A stretch of 64,000 nucleotides of DNA, from positions 1 to 64,000 of the forward strand of contig NZ_FOQO01000012.1 in the NCBI RefSeq assembly GCF_900113765.1, given 5' to 3'. A program made the position numbers and the translations under genes. Below, in pieces: positions 24,853-34,080 of this stretch; the stretch's first letter is position 1, and the number at the start of each line of letters is the position of its first letter. Below the pieces are notes generated by a model. That model had not been told where the DNA came from, ran no database searches, and saw only the letters and a program-made list of their open reading frames with translations. Origin of the DNA: Parapedobacter indicus (GTDB lineage Bacteria > Bacteroidota > Bacteroidia > Sphingobacteriales > Sphingobacteriaceae).

Positions 24853-25917
24853 TTACACGAGCGGTTTTTCGGTTTCTTTGATGGCTAATTGACCACAGGC
24901 CGCATCAATATCCTTCCCCCTGCTTCGCCGGACATTGGTGATGATGCCCTTTTTACGTAAGAAGTTGGCAAAACGGTCTATTTTGTCTTCGGAAGCATTT
25001 TCAAAGTCTGCGAAGGCAATCGGGTTATACTCAATAATGTTTACTTTGCAGGGAAGGTGTTTACAGAAGGCAGCCAACTCCTGGGCGTCGACGAGATCGT
25101 CATTGACCCCATTGAACACAATGTATTCGTAAGTGACCGGGTTTTTGGTTTTAGCATAATAATATTTCAGCGCTTCCGCCAATGCCCGCAACGAATTCTG
25201 TTCGTTGATGGGCATAATTTCATTTCGTTTTTGATCGTTGGCTGCATGCAGTGATAAAGCGAGGTTAAAGCGGACTTGATCGTCACCCAGTTTTTTGATC
25301 ATCTTGGCAATGCCGGCTGTGGATACGGTGATTCGCTTTGCGGCCATATTCAATCCGTCAGGGGCGGTGATGCGTGCTACAGATGCCAGTACGTTGGCAT
25401 AATTGAGCAGTGGTTCGCCCATGCCCATATAAACAATGTTGGTGAGCGGCTGTCCGTAATGTTCCTGAGCTTGTCTGCTGATAAGTACCACTTGATCATA
25501 GATTTCGTCTGCGTGGAGGTTGCGCTTGCGATCCATATAACCTGTTGCACAAAATTTGCAAGTAAGGCTGCATCCAACCTGTGAACTCACGCAGGCCGTC
25601 ATCCGGTCGGGCGCAGGAATCAACACGCCCTCCACAATGTTGCCGTCATACAGTACAAAGCTGCTTTTTATGGTGCTGTCTGCACTATGCTGCGCTTGCC
25701 CCACGCTAGCGGCGTGAATGGAAAAAGTTTCCTTCAGTACATTACGCAGATGTTTGCTGAGGTTGCTCATCTGATCGAAATCTGTACAAGATCTTTTCCA
25801 GAGCCATTCATAGATTTGCTTGGCCCGAAACGCTTGCTCTCCCATAGACGTTAATTGGCTATGGAGTTGTTCCAAGGACAGTTTGCGGATATCGATTTTG
25901 GATTTGCCTTCAATCAC
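24853..25917 (-). CDS. rlmN: 23S rRNA (A2503-C2)/tRNA(A37-C2) methyltransferase RlmN
   Basis: A 354-residue radical SAM enzyme that methylates 23S rRNA A2503. Visible are LGEKxFRxxQ-like MGEQAFRAKQIYEWLW, SSQVGCSLTCKFCATG with the CxxxCxxC cluster ligands, NIVYMGMGEPLLNY, RITVSTAGI, and the methyl-carrying Cys in DAACGQL at the C-terminus. The only plausible start is GTG at 25917. A TATCTTTG box sits 4 nt before it, predicting a leaderless or near-leaderless message. comF follows. Confidence 0.96.
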   Translation of the reverse strand: MIEGKSKIDIRKLSLEQLHSQLTSMGEQAFRAKQIYEWLWKRSCTDFDQMSNLSKHLRNVLKETFSIHAASVGQAQHSADSTIKSSFVLYDGNIVEGVLIPAPDRMTACVSSQVGCSLTCKFCATGYMDRKRNLHADEIYDQVVLISRQAQEHYGQPLTNIVYMGMGEPLLNYANVLASVARITAPDGLNMAAKRITVSTAGIAKMIKKLGDDQVRFNLALSLHAANDQKRNEIMPINEQNSLRALAEALKYYYAKTKNPVTYEYIVFNGVNDDLVDAQELAAFCKHLPCKVNIIEYNPIAFADFENASEDKIDRFANFLRKKGIITNVRRSRGKDIDAACGQLAIKETEKPLV

Positions 25918-25921
25918 GATA

Positions 25922-25929
25922 CAAAGATA
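25922..25929 (-). promoter_or_regulatory. -7 box directly before rlmN
   Basis: Minus strand TATCTTTG (25929-25922), then four bases, then the GTG start codon at 25917. No clean TTG at N20; a T-rich stretch is present there. Confidence 0.5.
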
Positions 25930-26056
25930 CGGCTTTTTCTATTTTGTTAAACTTTTTGGTTAAACACCAAAAAAAACGCATATTTGCTATTGTTTAGTTT
26001 TCAAATTAAGCCTAGCCTGAATGACGCTATACATATCACAAAAAACCTAGCATGCT

Positions 26057-27229
26057 ATGAACACTTTTTTTTCTGCGGATTATGTTGTGCCGGTTACTAG
26101 CAAAGCTGTCAAGAATGGTATCGTTGAAATTACGGACGATGGCGTCATCGTGGGAGTTTATCCGCCGGACCATCCGAACCTTTTGGGCCGAACAATCAAT
26201 CGGAAAAAGGGGATGATCGTACCGGGGTTTGTCAATACGCATTGCCACCTGGAGCTGTCTCACATGGCAGGTGTTATTCCCAAACATACCGGATTAATAC
26301 CTTTTCTCCAACAGGTTATTTCCATGCGCACTGTTAACGAGGATCAGATTCAGAAAGCGATGAAAGCGGCAGATAGGCAGCTTTATAACAATGGCGTCGT
26401 AGCGGTGGGAGATCACGTCAACACGGGTATCTCGGCAGCGGTAAAAGCGCACAGTAACATTCACTATCATACATTTGTTGAGGTGCTCGGATTTGAACCG
26501 GAAGCAGCTGCTCAAATATTGGCAGCGGCCCGGGAAACCGCTTTGCTTTTTAAGAATACCACGTCCATTACGGCACATGCGCCTTACTCCGTATCAAAGG
26601 AACTGTTCAGGCTACTCAACGAGGAGGCTGTTATGTCGAAAATGCCCCTAAGTGTGCATAATCAGGAAAGCGAGGAGGAAAATCGGTTGTTCCGCTATAA
26701 AGCGGGCCAATTTTTAGATTTCTATCGTGCACTTGGCAGAGACATCTCCGGATTCAAGGCGCAGGCGCGGAATTCCTTGCAAACATTTATGTCCTATTTA
26801 TCGCCTGAGATACCTGTTTTGTTGGTACACAATACCTTTTCCTCTTCCAAAGACATTTATTTTATCGAACGTCAAGGACGAAATGTCTCTTGGTGTTTCT
26901 GCCCCAATGCCAATCTTTACATAGAAGGAGTTATTCCAAAGTTGAGAAATTTCATGACCTATCCCCATAAGATCACATTAGGTACAGACAGCCTTGCCTC
27001 CAATGATCGCCTGTGTTTATTATCGGAACTAAAAACGCTACATAAACATTTTCCCGAACTCCTTTTTGGCGAAACCATTAAGTGGGCCACCCTCAACGGA
27101 GCGCAGTTTCTCGGAATAGCTGAAAAGTACGGTTCATTGGAAGTTGGCAAAGCACCGGGGCTGAATTTGCTCACCCATTCCAATGGGGTTGGCATTACTC
27201 CCGATACAGAGGTAGTGCGTTTAATTTAG
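26057..27229 (+). CDS. Amidohydrolase family deaminase; candidate aminodeoxyfutalosine deaminase
   Basis: A 390-residue metal-dependent hydrolase of the cytosine/adenosine deaminase-like (ATZ/TRZ, SsnA) group. Visible are VPGFVNTHCHLELSHM (metal-binding HxH), TAHAPYSVS, SVHNQESEEEN (the HxxE site), LVHNTF, FCPNAN and LGTDSLASN (metal-binding Asp). Members deaminate purine-type substrates. With futalosine hydrolase (mqnB) in the same window, the organism must convert aminodeoxyfutalosine to futalosine. A deaminase of this family does that in epsilonproteobacteria, so this is a reasonable but unproven candidate for that step. Confidence 0.75.
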   Translation: MNTFFSADYVVPVTSKAVKNGIVEITDDGVIVGVYPPDHPNLLGRTINRKKGMIVPGFVNTHCHLELSHMAGVIPKHTGLIPFLQQVISMRTVNEDQIQKAMKAADRQLYNNGVVAVGDHVNTGISAAVKAHSNIHYHTFVEVLGFEPEAAAQILAAARETALLFKNTTSITAHAPYSVSKELFRLLNEEAVMSKMPLSVHNQESEEENRLFRYKAGQFLDFYRALGRDISGFKAQARNSLQTFMSYLSPEIPVLLVHNTFSSSKDIYFIERQGRNVSWCFCPNANLYIEGVIPKLRNFMTYPHKITLGTDSLASNDRLCLLSELKTLHKHFPELLFGETIKWATLNGAQFLGIAEKYGSLEVGKAPGLNLLTHSNGVGITPDTEVVRLI

Positions 27230-27241
27230 CGGCCTGTCGGG

Positions 27242-27814
27242 TCAATTCAATAGCCAAAAGGTGGCACCTAAAATAGCGCCGAGGATGACCCCGACGACGA
27301 TTTCTTTCCATACATGACGTTTGAGTTGAATCCGCGACCATGCCAGTAGGGGAGCAAATAGCAAAAAGGCAGACCCTGCAATTCCATTGAAATGGAAAAT
27401 CAAAAATCCGAGAAAGACATGGAATGCAAGGTGCATGGAAGCTTTTACTCGTGTATTAACCACCTGTGCGGTAATCAACAATATCAATGCGCACATTACC
27501 GCCAGCCGCAAGGTTCGTTCCTGATGAGTCAGCCAAATAATAAGCGTAACCACAAACAATAAAAGGGTGGTTGTGATGAACCATTTCTGCCGCTGCGTTT
27601 GATCGGATACATCCAGGTTGGTATAGGTCCCTTTGCGTACTCCCCGTAGGGTCGCAATCCCGATTGGAACAAAAATACCACCAATGATTAGCAGCGAAAG
27701 ATAAGTAGCTTGTCTGGCCGATTCGATGCTGAATAACAGAAAAACGACAAATATCGGGACGGTCAGGAATGGATGACCAAGCGTAGAAATCAGTTTTGCA
27801 ATTGTTGTCTTCAA
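27242..27814 (-). CDS. PAP2-superfamily-like membrane protein
   Basis: About 190 residues with five to six hydrophobic helices. MKTTIAKLISTLGHPFLTVPIF-type start, SMHLAFHVFLGFL in the place of the PSGH motif, and SRIQLKRHVWKE as the SRx5H motif. In the last, Glu stands where Asp is usual. This resembles the degenerate PAP2 (lipid phosphatase) proteins of Bacteroidota, so activity is uncertain. Start: a TTG codon at 27814. The longer frame from 27880 begins with a TTG that is really the -33 element of a consensus promoter. Confidence 0.6.
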   Translation of the reverse strand: MKTTIAKLISTLGHPFLTVPIFVVFLLFSIESARQATYLSLLIIGGIFVPIGIATLRGVRKGTYTNLDVSDQTQRQKWFITTTLLLFVVTLIIWLTHQERTLRLAVMCALILLITAQVVNTRVKASMHLAFHVFLGFLIFHFNGIAGSAFLLFAPLLAWSRIQLKRHVWKEIVVGVILGAILGATFWLLN

Positions 27815-27849
27815 GTGTATACCATTGATAAAGCTATTGCTCGACCTTG

Positions 27850-27880
27850 CGAAGGTAACCAAACTTTTGTAACCTAGCAA
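27850..27880 (-). promoter_or_regulatory. Promoter of the PAP2-like gene
   Basis: Minus strand: TTG (27880-27878), 20-nt spacer, TACCTTCG (27857-27850), one mismatch to TAnnTTTG. It argues that translation begins downstream, at 27814. Confidence 0.5.
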
Positions 27881-27913
27881 TTTTACGGCTCATCGCCCGG
27901 GTTGTCAACGCGA

Positions 27914-30229
27914 TTACTTCATCATTCGAAGGGATACATACATGGTGTCAATCGCTGCGGATTGCAGCATCCGGGTAAGGGGCACCGGTTTATTCAGTGG
28001 AAATGAATACGCAGTATCCGGAGCGATGACCCTTCGTAAAATATTTCGATAGCTAAATTGCTCATGTCCGCCAAATGGACTTTGGAATGCCGCGGTAAGT
28101 GTGTTGAGTACCGAAGCGGCACGGAATCGGACATCGTCTTTTGCTGCATCCATGTTGGTATTTACAATATTGATGCAAACAAACCTCACCTTATAGGGCG
28201 CGTTCGGTTTTGAATTCACATAGCGTCGCAGTGTTTCGTAGATTTCCAACGTAGTCGCGGTACCGGAATTTTCGTAGATTCCACCGTCAATCAGTCGGCC
28301 AGCGCCATCTAGGTAGTTGTATGCATTGATGATGGGGAAAGCCTGACTTTGGTTTACACAGGTAATTAATGGAATGCTGTAGTTGGGATGATGTTGCTTA
28401 AATAACGCATATAAGTCCGTACCAAGGCTGAAGCTCGCGAGATTTACGGGGGCGAAGACCCCCCGTTGCCCTGTTTCCACAATAGCGCTGTTGATAAAGA
28501 AAAGTGGCAATGTGGTGTTGAATTTCATGGAGTCGCTTGTCGACTCCGATGGATCGTCTATCGCCTGCAAATAGGGTCGAAGGTAATCGGTTTTGAAAAA
28601 ACCATCGATTTGGTCCGCATTCAATGCAGGGGTAGCCTCCGCGTAACCCTGTATCTCTTCCTGCTGAAAATAGTAGTTCCGGTCTTTTGGAAATGCGTTC
28701 CGATTGCCCCATAGCCTTCTGGATAACGCGTATTTGACCCCTTCAAAACCATCGCCGATCAATGCGCCCCAAAAGGAGCTGCTCAGGTAATTCCGGGCAT
28801 ACAAGATTTTCATGCGGGGTGCTACCGATGCAGGCTGTGCAGGTACCTTCAGGTAGCGATCGGCTAAGTACATCGCTGCACCGGATGTAGAACCGGAAAC
28901 CGTGGAGATGGAAAATACGTTTTCCGCAAACCGGTTGGAAGGAGTGCTTTTTAAGCTATCCAGGTAGTTCATCGCCATAAAAAGCCATACAGCGGCACGC
29001 GAACCACCTCCTTGCCCGGATACGAGGTATACATTAAGCGTATCACCGGTATGTGCAACCCGGTCTTGCGCCCAACGGTCAAAATAAGCAGTCAGCGAAG
29101 GTCTCGTATCTGCGGCAGATACCTGGCTAGGTTGAATCAGCTGTTTGCGGATCCGATGCGAATTAACCGAGTTGAAAAAGAATAAAAAAAGGAAGGCCAA
29201 TGCAAATAGCCGGATTAGGGGACGATACCAAATCCATACCGGACGCCCCAACGGCTGGCCGTTATAAATCCACGTAAGACTCAGCTGTGCAGTAATAAAG
29301 ACATCTGCCAAAAAAAGAAAAAGGGAAATCGCTGTAATTAAAATGAAGATCGGAGAAAAAAAGCCGATTTCAACCGGCCATCCGCGGCCATTGCAGGATT
29401 GCAAAAGTATAGCCAACAGCAGCATACAGGATAATGAGCAGATATGAATGTATTTGCTGACATAATACGACAGCCCGATGTTTTTCACGTCCACATTTTC
29501 CGCAAATTTCATATAGGTGTAGTTGGCAAGAATGCCGATAAAGTTGGCTCCGATGACCAATGCGGTCAATCCCGTCCGGCTATGGCGTAACCCATATCCA
29601 GCGAGGCCAACCAACACCAGGAAAACCAAAAAAAGCAAGGCCATCAATCCCACGTAGCGGAGCGCTTTGCTGCGGGCCGCTGCGGTATTTCCGTTTGCTG
29701 CACTGTCCCATAATCGTTGAAAGACACGCGGTACACTTTTTCGATAGCGCCAGTCCAACAGGAAAATTCCCGCCACCAATAGGATCAGCGTAAGTATGCC
29801 GATGAAGGCTTTGGTAGGAAAGAACGAGGTAACCGTTACATAAAGAAAAATTACCCAGGGCAAGCTGGCGAAATACCGTATCGGAAATTGTTGCTTCCCT
29901 TCTACCGAATCACCGTTATACAGTGCGATGAGACCACCGTACAGCGATTGGGAATTGGCGAACCTTCTGGTGACAGCCCGCCAAATGTCAATTGCCAACA
30001 CGGGGATGGCCCAATTAATTAATGCCAAAAGCGAAAACGAAGCGATCAATAACGGAATATTTACATAGCCGTGCTGGGGAGGCTCCACCAAGCTTACCAC
30101 GATGTCCCGGCCCACTTGTACTTTCCATAAAATTACGGGTACCAATAGCGATAAAAGTATGTAAAAGAGATTGAGTTTGACGGTGTTGTACAACCTCAGC
30201 AAAAAGCCGTAGCATGTTTTCGTTTTCAT
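27914..30229 (-). CDS. Multi-pass membrane protein with patatin-like phospholipase domain
   Basis: About 771 residues. The N-terminal half holds about eight hydrophobic helices. The C-terminal half (from roughly residue 375) is patatin-like: oxyanion-hole segment VSGQGGGSRAAVW, nucleophile Ser in STVSGSTSGAAMYLAD (GxSxG), and the dyad Asp in LIDGGIYENSG. Such proteins hydrolyse acyl lipids; the substrate and the reason for the large membrane part are unknown. Start chosen at ATG 30229, with ATG at 30235 and 30283 also possible. A TATGTTTG box at 30255-30262 favours the two downstream choices. Confidence 0.82.
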   Translation of the reverse strand: MKTKTCYGFLLRLYNTVKLNLFYILLSLLVPVILWKVQVGRDIVVSLVEPPQHGYVNIPLLIASFSLLALINWAIPVLAIDIWRAVTRRFANSQSLYGGLIALYNGDSVEGKQQFPIRYFASLPWVIFLYVTVTSFFPTKAFIGILTLILLVAGIFLLDWRYRKSVPRVFQRLWDSAANGNTAAARSKALRYVGLMALLFLVFLVLVGLAGYGLRHSRTGLTALVIGANFIGILANYTYMKFAENVDVKNIGLSYYVSKYIHICSLSCMLLLAILLQSCNGRGWPVEIGFFSPIFILITAISLFLFLADVFITAQLSLTWIYNGQPLGRPVWIWYRPLIRLFALAFLFLFFFNSVNSHRIRKQLIQPSQVSAADTRPSLTAYFDRWAQDRVAHTGDTLNVYLVSGQGGGSRAAVWLFMAMNYLDSLKSTPSNRFAENVFSISTVSGSTSGAAMYLADRYLKVPAQPASVAPRMKILYARNYLSSSFWGALIGDGFEGVKYALSRRLWGNRNAFPKDRNYYFQQEEIQGYAEATPALNADQIDGFFKTDYLRPYLQAIDDPSESTSDSMKFNTTLPLFFINSAIVETGQRGVFAPVNLASFSLGTDLYALFKQHHPNYSIPLITCVNQSQAFPIINAYNYLDGAGRLIDGGIYENSGTATTLEIYETLRRYVNSKPNAPYKVRFVCINIVNTNMDAAKDDVRFRAASVLNTLTAAFQSPFGGHEQFSYRNILRRVIAPDTAYSFPLNKPVPLTRMLQSAAIDTMYVSLRMMK

Positions 30230-30254
30230 GATCATGACTAAAAAAACTGGCCGG

Positions 30255-30262
30255 CAAACATA
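30255..30262 (-). promoter_or_regulatory. -7 box for the patatin gene
   Basis: Minus strand TATGTTTG, exact TAnnTTTG, 25 nt before the ATG at 30229. No TTG at N20. Confidence 0.4.
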
Positions 30263-30398
30263 CCGACCAGTGGGTTTACCCATTTAGGGTCTCGCAAACC
30301 AACAAATGCTTAATTATCAAGACAGATCCATTAAAATCAAGATAAAATTCGGTCAAAGTTGATCAAAAAGCAATACCCAATAATCGGTATTTTATAGC

Positions 30399-30406
30399 TA
30401 AGTTTG
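30399..30406 (+). promoter_or_regulatory. -7 box directly before the VOC gene
   Basis: TAAGTTTG followed by four bases and then ATG at 30411. No TTG at the expected distance is seen. Confidence 0.5.
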
Positions 30407-30410
30407 CGTA

Positions 30411-30869
30411 ATGAAGAATATTACACGAACTGTATTGCTTATGGGGATAATCGTTGCAGGACTAGTAACACCTGCCGACGCCCAGGAAAAGAAACCTGCG
30501 TTAAATCACATGGCCCTTTCGGTCTACAATCTTCAAAAAAGCACGGTCTTTTACCGCGATGTCCTACAGCTGGATACCGTACCGGAACCCTTTCACGATG
30601 GCAAACACACGTGGCTCAAAATTGGCCCAGGCAGCTATATGCATTTGATTGAAGGTGCTCCAGAGATCAGGGAGCATGACATGGCGACACACACGTGTTT
30701 CAGTGTGCCTTCCGTGACAGATTTTATCGCCCGTCTTGACCAATTCGGGGTTCCCTATAGTAACTGGCAGGGAGAGAAACAACAGGTAACCATTCGCGTG
30801 GATGGCATCAAGCAGATTTACCTTCAGGATCCAGACGGCTATTGGATAGAGATCAATGACGACTATTAA
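30411..30869 (+). CDS. Exported VOC family (glyoxalase-like) protein
   Basis: A 152-residue protein. Signal peptide MKNITRTVLLMGIIVAGLV with cleavage near PADAQEK, then one vicinal-oxygen-chelate domain: LNHMALSVYNLQKSTVFYRDVLQLD, GPGSYMHLIEG and YLQDPDGYWIEIND. His, Glu and the terminal Glu in WIEI fit metal ligands of glyoxalase I-like enzymes. Export to the periplasm is unusual for glyoxalases, so another role is likely. The start codon lies 4 nt after a -7 box. The MmcQ/YjbR gene follows 23 nt after. Confidence 0.85.
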   Translation: MKNITRTVLLMGIIVAGLVTPADAQEKKPALNHMALSVYNLQKSTVFYRDVLQLDTVPEPFHDGKHTWLKIGPGSYMHLIEGAPEIREHDMATHTCFSVPSVTDFIARLDQFGVPYSNWQGEKQQVTIRVDGIKQIYLQDPDGYWIEINDDY

Positions 30870-30892
30870 TCGAAAGAGCAGTATCAAATGAC

Positions 30893-31207
30893 ATGATAAA
30901 CGGAGATACATTTGCCGAAATGGCGCTGTCTTTTCCGGGGACGGAGCAAAAGCCTCATTTTGACCGGATGGGTTTTCGCATAACCGGGAAGCGTATGTTT
31001 GCGACGTATTTGGCCATTGACAATACAGCCAATATTTTCCTTACTCCCAGTGAGCAGGCGCTGTTTTGTGCGATGGATGCGGTTCATATTTACCCTGTTC
31101 CCAACAAATGGGGCGAAAAGGGAGCCACTACTTTCCAATTGAACCGTGTTGCCAAAGAACTCGTATTGGAAGCGCTACTGTCCGCCTACAACGATGTTCG
31201 GCTTTAG
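30893..31207 (+). CDS. MmcQ/YjbR family protein
   Basis: A 104-residue protein of the MmcQ/YjbR (CyaY-like fold) family: ALSFPGTEQKPHFDRMGFRITGKRMFATYL, then NIFLTPSEQALFC and NKWGEKGATTFQLNRV with the terminal LVLEALLSAYNDV. Described as DNA-binding-like, but function is not established. Probably co-transcribed with the VOC gene. It converges on ligD with a 69-nt gap. Confidence 0.85.
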   Translation: MINGDTFAEMALSFPGTEQKPHFDRMGFRITGKRMFATYLAIDNTANIFLTPSEQALFCAMDAVHIYPVPNKWGEKGATTFQLNRVAKELVLEALLSAYNDVRL

Positions 31208-31276
31208 ATCCAGCGACGCACCGTAGCTGTATAAGTAAGGTATTCGTTCCCGAACTGTTTTTCAAGATACCGCTCT

Positions 31277-33940
31277 TCACTCGAAAACCGATTGCGCTTT
31301 TTGAATGGTTTTTTTTAAATCGATTCCTTTTCCCAGCACACCCTTAAACAGATCTCCCGTTTCCTTCAAGCGGTCGTACGCATTGTGAATGGTAAAGTCG
31401 CTCATCTTTAGACCAGGCTTCACTTCATCCCATGTCAAGGGCATAGATACTGTAGCTCCGGGTTTCGGTCGCAGTGAATACGGCCCGGCGATGGTAGCTC
31501 CGGGTCTATTCTGCAAGAAATCAAGGTACATTTTCCCTTTTCGGCTGTTCACTTTCCGTTCCAAGGTGGTGAAATCGGGTAGCTGCTCATGCACGAGGTT
31601 GACGATTATCTTGGCAAAAAGCTGCGATTGATCATAGGTATACGTTGCGCCCAACGGAATATAAACGTGAATGCCTGTAGAACCGGATGTCTTCGCATAT
31701 CCGGGTACGTCAAGTGCGTCCAGTACCTTTTTGACTTCCTGCGCAGCTTGGATCACCTGCTCAAAAGTGTTTTTATCCGGGTCAAGATCAATTACGCAAT
31801 AGTCGGGATTGTCGGGAGACTGGACGCGGCTGAACCAGGGGTTCATCTCAATGCAGGCTAAAGATGCCATCCACAGTAGCGTAGCTTCATCATCGCCTAC
31901 CAGGTATTCTTTATGCTCGCCTTCGCTGGTTACATAAGGATAGGTTTTCGTTACCCAGTCCGGCGCTTTTCCTTTAATGTCTTTCTGATAGAAACTGGGC
32001 CCTTTGATGCCATTTGGAAAGCGGTTTAGCGACATGGGACGATCTTTCAGGTACGGAAGGATGTAATCGGCCATGCGGTAATAGTAGTTGAATAGATCCC
32101 GTTTTGTAATGCCCTCGCCGGGCCAATATACCTTGCTCAGATGAGTGAATTTCAGCTCCTTGCCGTTTATTTTACGTACCTGCGTTTCCTCACGCGGATT
32201 CAGTACGGTGCGTCGGTCTTTGGGCGCTTTGCTTTCCGCTTCCGCTACGGTGCTTTCGGCGTCGGCTGGTTTTTCTAGCACTACTTGATTGGCATCTTTG
32301 TCGTCGCGCATCCCTTTGAAAGAAGCCTGCCGGAATATACCCTCGCTGGTCACTTCAGCATAATTAACCTCGCACACCAGTTCCGGTTTCAGCCAAGTGG
32401 GTGTTGCGCCAAGGCGCTGTGGACGGAAGCGGGAAGGCTTATCCACGTCGGGCACGGTGTCGAAGGGACTTTTCCGGGTGATCAGCGGCTTGAAGCGCTT
32501 CATCATCTCTTGCTGCTGTTTGTCTGAGAAACCGGTTCCCACTTTGCCTGCATAGCGGAGGGTTTTGCCTTCATATGTGCCCAGCACCAGTGCACTGAAT
32601 GCTTTGGACGTGCCTTGGTTTCGGGTAAATCCCGCGATGACCACTTCCTGGCGGCGCTGTACCTTGATCTTCAACCATTCTTTTGAGCGGAGATCGGAAG
32701 TATACCTACTGTCCGCCTTTTTGGCGATGATCCCCTCCAGCCCTACTTGTTCGGCGGCATCGAAAAACTCAATGCCCCGGGCAGCGAATACCCTGCTCAG
32801 GCGGATACGCGTGTCGTCGGTTGGCAGAATGTCGTGCAAGATGGCCTGCCGTTCGGAAAGCGGCAAATCCATTAGATTTTTTCCCTCGTACCAGAGCATA
32901 TCAAACACGTAGTATACCAGGTTTCCATCTGCTTCGCTTCGCCAATTCTGCAAAGCTCCGAAATCGGATAACCCTTTGTCGTCCAGAACGACTAGCTCAC
33001 CATCGATCACGGCGTTGATGCGCCACGTTTTCAGCAAATCTATGATGGGGTAGTATTTGTCAAATGGAATACTGTTGCGTGAGGCCAGCTTTACGGCGGT
33101 TTTGCTTATCCGGGCAATGGCCCGGTAGCCGTCCCATTTCACCTCGTACACCCAGTCCGGATCGTCAAAAGGTTCGTCGATGAGGGTGGCTTTCATAGGC
33201 TTGACTTTATCGGGAGCGGGCGATTTAGGTGCGTTTTTCAGCAGTGTGGCTACATCGAGTTTTTTGGGTTCAGCACTTTCGTCAACTTGCTCCGCAAGGT
33301 GTTCGTCGGCTTCCTTTGACTTCTTAATATCCGTTTCGCGGCCGTTGCGCCATACTTTGTCACTGCTTTTTTCCATGGCAGCTAGGGTTTTGCCCGAAAG
33401 CACCGATTTGTCCTTTTTGGTGATATCTGATTTGCTAGCAAACTCATCTTTGTGCTTAATCAGCAGCCAACCATTTTCGCCCATGCCGGAGGTCTTGACC
33501 AGCGCATACTCTCCTTGAAGCTTTTGACCATGTAGCCGGATTTTCAACGATCCTTTGTGAAGTTGCTCCAGCAGGTGCTTTTCCTGTGCCTTCTTGGTCT
33601 TCAGCGCCTCGATCGGTTCATACGTACCTTCATCCCATACAATGACGGTGCCACCTCCATATTCACCTTTGGGAATGATACCCTCAAATAACCGGTAATC
33701 CATCGGATGATCCTCCACTTCCATCGCCAGTCGCTTGGTCTGTGGGTCGGTAGAAGGGCCCTTGGGCACCGCCCAGCTTTTCAGTACGCCGCCCATTTCC
33801 AGGCGGAAGTCATAATGCAATCGCGAAGCATCGTGCTTTTGCACGACAAAAGTGAGTAGCTTCCTGTCGGGACTTTTGCCTGCTTTCGGCTCGCTGGTTT
33901 TTTTGAAATCCCTTTTTTTTCGGTACTGATCAAGCGTCAT
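31277..33940 (-). CDS. ligD: DNA ligase D (ATP-dependent, NHEJ): phosphoesterase-ligase-polymerase
   Basis: An 887-residue three-domain repair enzyme. Domain order: N-terminal 3'-phosphoesterase (about 1-165, QKHDASRLHYDFRLEM with HxD/HxD-type metal ligands), a charged linker, then the ATP-dependent ligase (about 245-520, nucleotidyl Lys near 268 in YEVKWDGYRA). The C-terminal primase-polymerase follows (about 590-870, FSRVQSPDNPDYCVIDLDP with the metal-binding Asp pair). It joins double-strand breaks together with Ku. No ku gene is next to it or elsewhere in this window. The phosphoesterase-first order is one of the arrangements known for this family. Confidence 0.95.
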   Translation of the reverse strand: MTLDQYRKKRDFKKTSEPKAGKSPDRKLLTFVVQKHDASRLHYDFRLEMGGVLKSWAVPKGPSTDPQTKRLAMEVEDHPMDYRLFEGIIPKGEYGGGTVIVWDEGTYEPIEALKTKKAQEKHLLEQLHKGSLKIRLHGQKLQGEYALVKTSGMGENGWLLIKHKDEFASKSDITKKDKSVLSGKTLAAMEKSSDKVWRNGRETDIKKSKEADEHLAEQVDESAEPKKLDVATLLKNAPKSPAPDKVKPMKATLIDEPFDDPDWVYEVKWDGYRAIARISKTAVKLASRNSIPFDKYYPIIDLLKTWRINAVIDGELVVLDDKGLSDFGALQNWRSEADGNLVYYVFDMLWYEGKNLMDLPLSERQAILHDILPTDDTRIRLSRVFAARGIEFFDAAEQVGLEGIIAKKADSRYTSDLRSKEWLKIKVQRRQEVVIAGFTRNQGTSKAFSALVLGTYEGKTLRYAGKVGTGFSDKQQQEMMKRFKPLITRKSPFDTVPDVDKPSRFRPQRLGATPTWLKPELVCEVNYAEVTSEGIFRQASFKGMRDDKDANQVVLEKPADAESTVAEAESKAPKDRRTVLNPREETQVRKINGKELKFTHLSKVYWPGEGITKRDLFNYYYRMADYILPYLKDRPMSLNRFPNGIKGPSFYQKDIKGKAPDWVTKTYPYVTSEGEHKEYLVGDDEATLLWMASLACIEMNPWFSRVQSPDNPDYCVIDLDPDKNTFEQVIQAAQEVKKVLDALDVPGYAKTSGSTGIHVYIPLGATYTYDQSQLFAKIIVNLVHEQLPDFTTLERKVNSRKGKMYLDFLQNRPGATIAGPYSLRPKPGATVSMPLTWDEVKPGLKMSDFTIHNAYDRLKETGDLFKGVLGKGIDLKKTIQKAQSVFE

Positions 33941-33991
33941 AGCCTCTAAATAACATCAGTAGGCGGATTCAGTTTTAAGAAATACCAGAAT

Positions 33992-34019
33992 AGCACCCTC
34001 CCTTTGACAGGGGGGTGCT
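33992..34019 (-). terminator. Hairpin downstream of the FAD oxidoreductase operon
   Basis: AGCACCCTCC (33992-34001) pairs with GGGGGGTGCT (34010-34019), one G-T wobble. Placed after the last gene of locus A on the minus strand and before ligD. No T-run follows, so termination strength is uncertain. Confidence 0.5.
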
Positions 34020-34080
34020 TGCACGACAAGAAGAGTTCCTCATCAGGTTTCGATAATGCGACGGTCGCTCAATTGACTCT

